DNA of 62,844 bases from positions 1-62,844 of the forward strand of contig CAZTOW010000055.1 of assembly GCA_964615375.1 (NCBI GenBank). Direction: 5' to 3'. The notes beneath the pieces were generated by a model, which saw nothing but the letters and a program-made list of their open reading frames with translations, was not told the DNA's origin and searched no databases. Of this stretch, positions 16,651-23,531 are shown one piece after another (the stretch's first letter is position 1; every line of letters starts with the position of its first letter). Source of the stretch: CAZKWG01 sp964615375. GTDB taxonomy: Bacteria > Myxococcota_A > UBA796 > CAZKWG01. The translations under genes were made by a program, and so were the position numbers.

Positions 16651-19261
16651 GGCGCACCTCCGCGGCGGAGAGGATGCGCGCCCGCACCGGGTTCGCCGCC
16701 GCGGCGCGGTACGCCAGCCAGACCCGGTAGAGGTCGGCCGCCTCGTCCTTGTGGCGCTCAATGTGGGCGGAGCAGCCGATCACCACCTGCCGGTAGCGCG
16801 CCCGCGAGAACATGACGTTGAGCCGCTCCGGCTCGGTCATGAAGCCCCAGGCGCGCGCGCCCTGGCTGTTGTTGCGCACCAGCGAGAGGATCGTCAGCTC
16901 GGCCTCCCGCCCCTGGTACTCGTCGGTGGTGCGGACCACCGCCTCGACAGGGCGTCGCGTCACGCGGGCGAGCGCCCCCCGCAGCGCCTCTGAGCCGAGC
17001 AGCAGCGCCTTCTGGGCGTTGTACGGGGTCAGGATCACCAGGTCCAGATCCACCCCAGGTTCGAGCCGCGTCAGGTAGCGGACCACGAGCTCCACCTCAA
17101 AGGCGTTGTCGCGCACGCCGCGCTTCTGGTCGTCCTCGGTGGCCTCAGGGACCGTCACCATGTGCGGCGTGTCGACCCACAACAGAGGCACGTCCAGCTC
17201 CGGCGGCAGCGCGTCGCCCAGGGGGCGGTCGGCAAGCAGCCCACGGGCGACGAGCTCCGTTTTTCGGTGCTGGAATGGGCGCCCGTAGAAGACCTGACCC
17301 ACCAGATCCGAGAGCGGCGCCTCCATGCGGAATTGCTCCTCCAGCCGGTGCCGCGTGCTCAGGCGGTCGAAGAGGTGCTCGAAGGGCCGGATCCAGCTCT
17401 TCTCCGCGTCGCTGAGTCGGCCGGTTGCGCGGTGCAGCGCGTAGAGAGCCTCGAAGACCTCGCCAAAGCGTGTCCGCATCTGTTGGTGATGCTGGTCATC
17501 CTCCCAGGCGCGCATCAACGAGCGTTCCCACGCATCGACGGCCTCGCGGGTGCGCCGCTCCTGGTAGGGCGGGAGCTGGCGCTGATCGCCGATCATCAAC
17601 GCGGTGCGCCCGAGGCAGAGCGCGTGCAGCAGCTCGGAGGGATAGCACTTGCCCGCCTCCTCGACGATCACCAGATCGAAGCTGTCCGTGTCGAGCAGCT
17701 CGACCATCAGGCTGTCCATGGTCGTGGCGAAGACAAGGTTGGCGGCGGCGAGCCCAAGGCTGGCCAGCCGCTGATCCTGGGCGGCAGAGACGCTGGCCTG
17801 CCAGTCTGCCCAGCCGGCCTGCTCGGGCGCCCAGCCGCGCTCGCCCAGCTCGCTTGCTACGGACGTCGCCAGCCAGCGCTCGTCCACTTCGCCCCGGCCC
17901 CGGCGCCGCTTCGCCTGCGAGACGGATCGGAAGGCGCGAAACGCCACGCCGTCGTGCTCCAGCGCGGCGCAGATCTTGCGGTTGATGTGATCCAGCGCGA
18001 AGTGCTCCTTGGCGCACACGAGCACACGGCCCGCGGGGTTTCGGGCCAGGAAGCGCCGCACCACCTCGGTCGCCAGGTGGGTCTTGCCCGTGCCCGGCGG
18101 TCCCTGGACGGCGAACACGCCGCGCGTGGCCAGCACAGCCTCCTCCAGATCGGCTCGTGACTGCGGGTTCTCCTTGAACGGCGTGGGGGCCGCCGGCAGG
18201 GTCAGCAGGGCCTCGACCCCAGGGTGCTGGCCCGCGAAGGCCGTAAAGCGCCGCTTGCGCGCCATCAAGGCTACGTCGCCCGCCAGGTGCGACCGGACGA
18301 AGCCCCGAGGCGGGATCTCCTCGCCGTCGCCGCGCACGAAGAGCAGGGGCTGATCGTCGTGCACCTTGATCCAGCGCGCGGAGCTTCCAGCCCTGCGCGT
18401 GGCGAGCGGGTTCGGCATCATCTCGGAGAGGACGAGCTCCGGTGTCGTGCGCGAGGCGTCCACCAGGGCGTCCCAGAGCTCCTGTGGGCTCGGTCGGGTG
18501 AAACGAGGGAAGCCAGGATCGCGCCAGCCGGCGTCCACCTCCAGGACCACGAGGGCGCCGGCTTCCAGGCCGAGCGCGTCCAGCTCGTGCTCTGGGACCA
18601 CCCGGTACCGGTACACGGTCGTGAGCCGCTCGAACAGCTCGGCCTCGGTCAGCAGCGTCAGGAAGGACGGCGGCTCGGGGCGCTCCGCCGCGCGCAGCGA
18701 TGCACGCTGACGCTCGTCGTCCAGGAGGCGCCGCAGTTGAGCTTCGTCTGTGTCATCGAGCGCGGCGAGGAGGCCCCTGATCAGCGCCTGATCCTCGGGG
18801 TGTCGGGGCGCGTCGTGCGCCAGCTCCGTCTCTACCCAGGCGCGCAGCAGGGCCCGGTCGGCGGCCAGCGCATCGGGGCGCGGCGCGTCTGAAGGCGGCA
18901 GGAACCAGCCGGGGGGTGGCACCCACCGGCCCGCGATGGGCGCATTGAAGCCGGAGATCTCGCGCTCGTGGCAGCTCAACAGTACGTCCAGCAGGGGCAG
19001 CAGGTGTCGGTCCCGCCAACGGGAGAACGGCGGCCTCGTGTTCGCCGGTGCCGCCGTCGGGGCCAGGCGCAGGGTGAGGCGGTCCGCCTCCAGGCACACC
19101 TCCAGCGGGTGATGCAGACCCCAACTCCCTGCCCGCGCAGCGCGAAGGGCGTACGCCACCGCGTCGCGAGCCACCGCGAGCAGGTCGGGGTGAACCTGGA
19201 AGGGGCACACGAGGACGTTCCCCTCGCGGGACCAGCGGTCCGGAGGCAGACCAAGGCTCAC
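16643..19261 (-). CDS. UPF1/DNA2-like superfamily 1 helicase (COG1112 type), 872 aa
   Basis: Residues 1-380 are a divergent N-terminus with a beta-rich region. The SF1B helicase core follows: Walker A GPPGTGKT near 386-393, DEAG-type Walker B (VIVEEAGK near 530), motif III GDQRQLPP near 560, and C-terminal motifs DEYQGRE near 783 and RLNVMFSRAR near 815. This family includes RNA and DNA helicases of Mokosh and other defence systems. It probably unwinds phage nucleic acid and presents it to the adjacent PLD nuclease. The start at 19261 overlaps the preceding small gene (ATGA). Unlike type I Mokosh, no Ser/Thr kinase domain is fused to it. Confidence 0.88.
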   Translation of the reverse strand: MSLGLPPDRWSREGNVLVCPFQVHPDLLAVARDAVAYALRAARAGSWGLHHPLEVCLEADRLTLRLAPTAAPANTRPPFSRWRDRHLLPLLDVLLSCHEREISGFNAPIAGRWVPPPGWFLPPSDAPRPDALAADRALLRAWVETELAHDAPRHPEDQALIRGLLAALDDTDEAQLRRLLDDERQRASLRAAERPEPPSFLTLLTEAELFERLTTVYRYRVVPEHELDALGLEAGALVVLEVDAGWRDPGFPRFTRPSPQELWDALVDASRTTPELVLSEMMPNPLATRRAGSSARWIKVHDDQPLLFVRGDGEEIPPRGFVRSHLAGDVALMARKRRFTAFAGQHPGVEALLTLPAAPTPFKENPQSRADLEEAVLATRGVFAVQGPPGTGKTHLATEVVRRFLARNPAGRVLVCAKEHFALDHINRKICAALEHDGVAFRAFRSVSQAKRRRGRGEVDERWLATSVASELGERGWAPEQAGWADWQASVSAAQDQRLASLGLAAANLVFATTMDSLMVELLDTDSFDLVIVEEAGKCYPSELLHALCLGRTALMIGDQRQLPPYQERRTREAVDAWERSLMRAWEDDQHHQQMRTRFGEVFEALYALHRATGRLSDAEKSWIRPFEHLFDRLSTRHRLEEQFRMEAPLSDLVGQVFYGRPFQHRKTELVARGLLADRPLGDALPPELDVPLLWVDTPHMVTVPEATEDDQKRGVRDNAFEVELVVRYLTRLEPGVDLDLVILTPYNAQKALLLGSEALRGALARVTRRPVEAVVRTTDEYQGREAELTILSLVRNNSQGARAWGFMTEPERLNVMFSRARYRQVVIGCSAHIERHKDEAADLYRVWLAYRAAAANPVRARILSAAEVRRG

Positions 19262-19485
19262 GTGTCGTCCTCATCTGAAGCGGCGTTCCGGGCGGCGGCG
19301 GCCATCGCGCGGGCCTTGAAGTCCTGGTTCTGGTCGCCCCGGTCTGCGGCCGCCTGGATGGCGCGCGCCCGCTCGACCGTCATGCGCACCGACGAGCGCG
19401 AGCTGCGGCCGGGTGCGGTGGTCCTGCCCTCGCGATCCCGCTCCTGACGGTCAGCGGATACGCGGCTGTCGTTGCCCTTGCTCAT
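19258..19485 (-). CDS. Small SMP-like protein, 75 aa, first intact gene of the helicase operon
   Basis: The ATG at 19485 has GGGAG seven nt upstream, and an earlier TTG at 19491 is less likely. The sequence is basic, then Ala-rich: VERARAIQAAADR followed by FKARAMAAAARNA, a pattern like the short 'seed maturation'-type bacterial proteins (ARIQSA..FAARAQSAAAKN). It overlaps the helicase start by 4 bp, so it is co-translated with it. It may be an accessory subunit, a folding-dependent regulator, or a peptide substrate for the radical-SAM enzyme at the operon end. The last is speculation. The fold cannot be assigned firmly. Confidence 0.65.
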   Translation of the reverse strand: MSKGNDSRVSADRQERDREGRTTAPGRSSRSSVRMTVERARAIQAAADRGDQNQDFKARAMAAAARNAASDEDDT

Positions 19486-19508
19486 CGTCAACTCCCGGCA
19501 GGGAAAGC

Positions 19509-19533
19509 GGCCCTCGGGGGTAACCCGAGGGCC
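19509..19533 (-). terminator. Perfect 10-bp-stem hairpin in the operon leader
   Basis: GGCCCTCGGG (19509-19518) pairs perfectly with CCCGAGGGCC (19524-19533) around a 5-nt loop. On the minus strand it lies between the broken small gene and the 75-aa gene, about 24 nt before the latter's start. It has no U-run, so it could be an attenuator, an RNA-stabilising hairpin or a protein-binding site rather than a true terminator. Confidence 0.5.
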
Positions 19534-19574
19534 CAGCAGATCGCTTAACTGAAACAGGCCGTGGTGTGATGATT

Positions 19575-19723
19575 CTACCGCTTGCTACCCGGCGTCGCCG
19601 GAGGCGGGGTGGGCGGCGGCGTCTGGCCGCGCGAGCGCCAGTGCGCGGGGTTGTTGGGGTTGAGCTGGTTGGCGCGGTTGTCCTGCGCCGCCTTGGTGGA
19701 GGGGACGGGTTGCTCTTGCTCAT
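19575..19723 (-). pseudogene. Small NRANQLNPNN-motif protein, apparently frameshifted
   Basis: One minus-strand frame ending at a TAG (19577-19575) encodes TKAAQDNRANQLNPNNPAHW then RSRG and a Pro-rich tail. This motif is typical of a widespread family of very short bacterial proteins. That frame has no start codon. An ATG at 19723 opens with MSKSNP in a different frame. Adding one base in the C-rich run near 19702-19708 would join the two into a ~49-aa protein of the expected form. Either the gene is broken by a 1-bp deletion or the base was miscalled. Members of this family often neighbour SMP-like small proteins, as here. Confidence 0.55.
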
Positions 19724-19806
19724 GGGTGACCTCGGGTGCGTCGCGGCATCAGCGCCGCTTCTCGAAGGTAAACGAGAGGCCCCCCATCTTCATCATGTGT
19801 CCATTG

Positions 19807-19827
19807 ATGTATACATGATGTATACAT
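19807..19827. promoter_or_regulatory. Tandem palindromic operator ATGTATACAT x2
   Basis: Two copies of the 10-bp palindrome ATGTATACAT (19807-19816 and 19818-19827) with an 11-bp period, close to one helical turn. They stand in an AT-rich patch between the divergent helicase operon (minus) and the 844-aa gene (plus). The spacing and location suggest cooperative repressor binding that controls both units. No dedicated regulator is encoded beside it. Confidence 0.7.
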
Positions 19828-19869
19828 GCGATGCGCCGATGAACCGCAAGAGACGCCGGAGGAGATGCG

Positions 19870-22404
19870 ATGGGCTGGCTGGTGGACCTGGCGAAGGCGA
19901 AGAACATGATCAGCGCGCGGGCCATCGCCGATCGCATGTGGAGGACCCAGAAAGCGGACTGGCCGACGCGCGGGCCAAAGTGGGAGTCCCTGGCGAATAA
20001 CCTCGCCAGGCTGGACCGCTGGGAGGACCTGGAATGGTGGCTGGGCGACAAGGGCGCACCCTACCGACCGCTGCTCGCGCGCGTGCTGGGCATGGAGGTG
20101 GATGCGCTCGTGGCGCGCCTGGAGGAGCGCCGCCCCACCGGCGAAGACCCGGACCGCTGGTTCGAATTCGAGGTGTTTCCGCGCCTGCGCGCCATCGACC
20201 TGGACGAGGAGGAGCCCTTTCCCGGCATCCCCCCTCGCCTGATGGACGGGAACGGGCTCGTCGGGCGTGTGTGGTGGCACGCCCCCGCCGGGGCGGGGCG
20301 CACGCTGGTGGGCCGCTGGCTGTCCAGACACTATGGCTGGCACCTGTCCTGGGAGGGGCCGCGCCCCCCAGAGCGGTCCTTCATCGAGCTCGCCGCGGGT
20401 GAGCCGCCGCCGAGCGGGCTGCCCCGAACCGCGCTCATGGCCTGCCCGACGCGCCCCACACCGGCGATGGGGAGCTGGGAGACCCTCCATACGCCGTCGG
20501 AGTGGACCGATACGCTGGTGGCCTGGGTCGAGGCCCGCCTGGAGGAAGGCGGTCGTTACGACGCCGACGCCGTCACGCGCTGGCTCGCCGTCGAGGCCAA
20601 CCGTGCCGCGATGGAGACACCGGGCCAGCTCATCGAGCTGCTGGCGTTGGTAGACCAGGTGGGCCCCGGCGCCCTGGATGCGGGTATCGACGCAGGGGAG
20701 CAGCTCCGCGCCTGGGTGCGGGTCCACGCCGCGAGGCCGAGCCGCGATGTGCGCCCGGCCAGCCGTACTTTCCTCGTCGAGCACGGCGCCTGGACGCTGG
20801 TGCAGGTCGAGACGGCACGACGGGCGCTGGGCCTGGCGGCGGACGGCGAGGCACTGGCGGCGCTCTTCCCCGCTCAGCCGCCAACTCTGACGCCGGACGC
20901 CATCCTTGAGATCCTCGACCGCGATGGGCGGGATGCGCTCAAAGCGGCGCTGCACCCGCCCTCCGAGGCCCTGGTTGAGGCGATGGTGGCGCTCCGCTGG
21001 TTGTTGCCCTCAGGCTGGGGGTTTCCATCACGCGTCGAGGCGCTCCTGCTCGACGAGGTCGCCCGGGAGGGGGCGCAGCGCGACCACGAGACCCTGGCCG
21101 CACTGCTGGGCGACCCGGCGCTCACCGAGCGGCTCGTCGTGCGGCTCGCCGAGCCGGAGCTGTGGTCCCGTCAGCTTCGCGACCTTGCCACTCGTGATCT
21201 TGAGGATCCAGGCGCGTTGACTGTGCTCAACGCGCTCCTGCGCGCTCTCGCGCTGGCGACCTCACACGGTCACCGACCTTCGCTCGACGACCTCAACCTG
21301 CAATGGAGTCTTCTGGCGCGGGCGCTGCAGGACGCGCCACAGGGCTGGGCGCTGCCGCTGCCGGCCGTAGGGTTGCCGCCGGGTGCCGGGTGGATCACTT
21401 GGGACGGCGTGTGGTTCCTGGCGACGCTCACGCTGACGCGCCCGCTCGGGGCGGAGTGCCAACCGTCTGGACCTCCCTGGTGCACCTGGACAGCGCCGCA
21501 GACGGATCTGGACAGGCGGGCGCTGGAGGCCGGCGTAGCCTGTCTGGACATGCTCTGCACGAGCACTCCACCTCCCGAGCTGGCCGCGCTGCGGCGGCTC
21601 GCGGTCCAGACCCTCTGGGCGCTCGGCGCCCGGTTCTCCGCGCTCCAATCCTCATCAAGCCGGATCCTCGGGGTCATGCGGGCGCTCGACGCGCCTCCGG
21701 ACGGCTCGGGGTCGGTGGATTCCGCCAACTTCTTCGCGCTGGACCTCATCGCGGTAGTCGCTGAGGTCCTGGGCCAGCCCTTCGAGACCGTGGTTCTGCG
21801 ACTCTGGCCGCTGTGGCTGGCAAAGCTCGGCGCACCCTGGATGGAGAGACCATCGACGCTCCTGCAACGGACCTGGGACCTCGCACCGCCCGAGGGCTGG
21901 CGCCAGGCTCATGTCCGCCAGACGCTTCAGCAGGCCGCGCGAGGCGTCCGCGTCCCAGATTGTGTCTGGATGCAGATCCTGCCCCTGGCAGACAGCTTCG
22001 AGGCTCCCGGGGCCGCGGACCTCGCCCCAGCGGAGGTGCTGCTGAGCTGTGTGACATTGAGCGGCGGCGGCGAGGAACGGGAGGTGCTCACGCGAGAGGC
22101 GTGGCGGCGCTGCCCGGAGAGCCTGCTGGCGTGGTTGGATGCACAACTCCAGGTGGATCCCGAGCACGCCGCTGTGGCGCGAATGCTTGAACCAGCGCCC
22201 GAGGGGGCGCACCGACCGATCATCGACACCTTGCAGCGACGCCTCGGCGCCAGACGGCGGGCTCTCCCCCCGGGCATCGACACCTGGCTCCTGAGCCGGG
22301 TCCGGCGTCGGGACGCCGGGTGGGAGGACGCCTGGAGGCTCTGGCTGATGTGCAATCGAACCCGACCGACCCACTGCGCTCAAGGCGAGCCAGCCGCGAA
22401 GTAG
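19870..22404 (+). CDS. Large protein with degenerate P-loop, divergent from the helicase operon, 844 aa
   Basis: After an ~100-residue helical N-terminus, a P-loop-like segment WWHAPAGAGRT appears near residues 135-146. It lacks the canonical Lys (GAGRT for GxGKT), so ATP hydrolysis is doubtful. No clear Walker B was found. The remaining ~650 residues are Leu/Ala/Trp-rich and probably all-helical, similar in texture to the repeat regions of STAND-type NTPases. The first in-frame ATG, at 19870, is used, with GGAGG at 19858-19862. Placement opposite the helicase/PLD operon across a shared operator suggests a functional partner (sensor or adaptor). Function unknown. Its end overlaps the convergent VOC gene by 25 bp. 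Confidence 0.75.
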   Translation: MGWLVDLAKAKNMISARAIADRMWRTQKADWPTRGPKWESLANNLARLDRWEDLEWWLGDKGAPYRPLLARVLGMEVDALVARLEERRPTGEDPDRWFEFEVFPRLRAIDLDEEEPFPGIPPRLMDGNGLVGRVWWHAPAGAGRTLVGRWLSRHYGWHLSWEGPRPPERSFIELAAGEPPPSGLPRTALMACPTRPTPAMGSWETLHTPSEWTDTLVAWVEARLEEGGRYDADAVTRWLAVEANRAAMETPGQLIELLALVDQVGPGALDAGIDAGEQLRAWVRVHAARPSRDVRPASRTFLVEHGAWTLVQVETARRALGLAADGEALAALFPAQPPTLTPDAILEILDRDGRDALKAALHPPSEALVEAMVALRWLLPSGWGFPSRVEALLLDEVAREGAQRDHETLAALLGDPALTERLVVRLAEPELWSRQLRDLATRDLEDPGALTVLNALLRALALATSHGHRPSLDDLNLQWSLLARALQDAPQGWALPLPAVGLPPGAGWITWDGVWFLATLTLTRPLGAECQPSGPPWCTWTAPQTDLDRRALEAGVACLDMLCTSTPPPELAALRRLAVQTLWALGARFSALQSSSSRILGVMRALDAPPDGSGSVDSANFFALDLIAVVAEVLGQPFETVVLRLWPLWLAKLGAPWMERPSTLLQRTWDLAPPEGWRQAHVRQTLQQAARGVRVPDCVWMQILPLADSFEAPGAADLAPAEVLLSCVTLSGGGEEREVLTREAWRRCPESLLAWLDAQLQVDPEHAAVARMLEPAPEGAHRPIIDTLQRRLGARRRALPPGIDTWLLSRVRRRDAGWEDAWRLWLMCNRTRPTHCAQGEPAAK

Positions 22405-22799
22405 TGGGGATCGTGGAAGACCACCTCCAACAGCACGCGATCCGGGTCCTCGACCATGACGCCGTGGAAACCGCGCCGGTAGTCGATGCCCATGCGCCCC
22501 TCGCCGAGCGCGCGCACGCCGACGGGAGCGAGGTTGGCCTCGAACGCATCCAGCTCGTCCAGCGAGCCGACGGCGAGCGCCAGGTGGTGAACGCCGGCCA
22601 TCTTCCGGTGCTGGCGCTGACCCAGGAAGCGCGGCTCGACAGGGCAGAGGACCAGCACGGCGTCACGCCCGTTGGTGAGGCGCGTGTACTCGCCGGGCGC
22701 GCTGTCAGCCTCGGCGAAGCCAAGCGGCGCGAGCACATCGAGGTAGAAGCGGCGGGACGCTTCGAGGTCGGTGCAGTTGATCTGGACGTGGCTGAACAT
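22380..22799 (-). CDS. VOC-family (glyoxalase/bleomycin-resistance fold) protein, 139 aa
   Basis: The sequence starts MFSHVQINCTDLEASRRFY, the typical first beta-alpha unit of a vicinal-oxygen-chelate domain, with a second repeat HHLALAVGSLDELDAFEANL. Likely metal ligands are the early His, the HHLALAV His and a C-terminal Glu in LLEVVFHDP. VOC proteins act as glyoxalases, dioxygenases or antibiotic-binding proteins, and the substrate is not predictable. The ATG at 22799 is the natural domain start. The frame remains open upstream, but that segment is low-complexity and overlaps another gene. It is convergent with the 844-aa gene. Confidence 0.85.
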   Translation of the reverse strand: MFSHVQINCTDLEASRRFYLDVLAPLGFAEADSAPGEYTRLTNGRDAVLVLCPVEPRFLGQRQHRKMAGVHHLALAVGSLDELDAFEANLAPVGVRALGEGRMGIDYRRGFHGVMVEDPDRVLLEVVFHDPHYFAAGSP

Positions 22800-22822
22800 C
22801 GAACAGAAGCCCCCCGGACCCG

Positions 22823-23521
22823 CTACAAGCTCCACCCCAACGCCAGACTCCCGTATCTCTCTGGCGCCGGCAGGGCCTCCAGGGCTGCGCGCTGCGCCTC
22901 GGTCGCGACGCGCTGCGCCTCGGGCAGCAACCTGGCCGCCTCGTAGTGTACGAAGTACCCGATGGCGCTGCGCACGGCGTTGGCGAACTCGCCTGGTTCC
23001 GCGGTCAGCGCAATACACGCAAACCACGCCGGCAGCACCTCCGGCCAATGTACCGATACCTGCCAGGACCCGTGCTCGTCCGCCAGGAAGATGATCTCGT
23101 CCGGCAGCTTGTCCACCTGCTCCAGGAGCAGGAAGAGCGTCTCGAAGGCCGCGCGCATGTCGGCGTCGGGCCGCTCGCGGGCCGCGACCACGCAGAGGTC
23201 GAGCAGCCGGTGGCACTCGGCGATCCACACCTGCGTCCCGCGCGACTTCTGGGTGCAGTTCCTCGAATTGACGTTGAAGCTCTCGTAGTACCTCCCCTCC
23301 AGGCTCGCGCGCGTGAAGCGCCGCACGGCCCCGAGCAGGTCCTCCTGGGGCGCACCGTCGGGCAGCAGGTCAGAGGGCCAGACGTAGCCTTCGATCAGCG
23401 TCAGCAGCGACGCAGGCGGGAGGAGCGCCATCGCGCGATCCAGCACATAGAGCAGATCTTCCACGTCGAGACGACGCACCACGGCGCGGAGCTTCTCACG
23501 GTCTACCTGCGGCTCAGACAT
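22823..23521 (-). CDS. Hypothetical helical protein, 232 aa, next to the SEC-C gene
   Basis: A leucine-rich, acidic protein with helices in the first 60 residues (LDVEDLLYVLDRAMALLP) and a central DMRAAFETLFLLLEQVD segment. No catalytic motif or signal peptide. The ATG at 23521 lies 10 bp after the stop of the SEC-C gene, so the two form an operon. The longer upstream frame overlaps the SEC-C coding region and is rejected. Function unknown. It may be a partner of the SEC-C protein. Confidence 0.75.
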   Translation of the reverse strand: MSEPQVDREKLRAVVRRLDVEDLLYVLDRAMALLPPASLLTLIEGYVWPSDLLPDGAPQEDLLGAVRRFTRASLEGRYYESFNVNSRNCTQKSRGTQVWIAECHRLLDLCVVAARERPDADMRAAFETLFLLLEQVDKLPDEIIFLADEHGSWQVSVHWPEVLPAWFACIALTAEPGEFANAVRSAIGYFVHYEAARLLPEAQRVATEAQRAALEALPAPERYGSLALGWSL

Positions 23522-23531
23522 GGGACCCTCC

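Noticed and set aside
10415..19261. DISARM or Dnd system
   Set aside because: No DrmB/DUF1998 or methyltransferase, and no dnd genes; only the helicase+PLD pair overlaps in concept.
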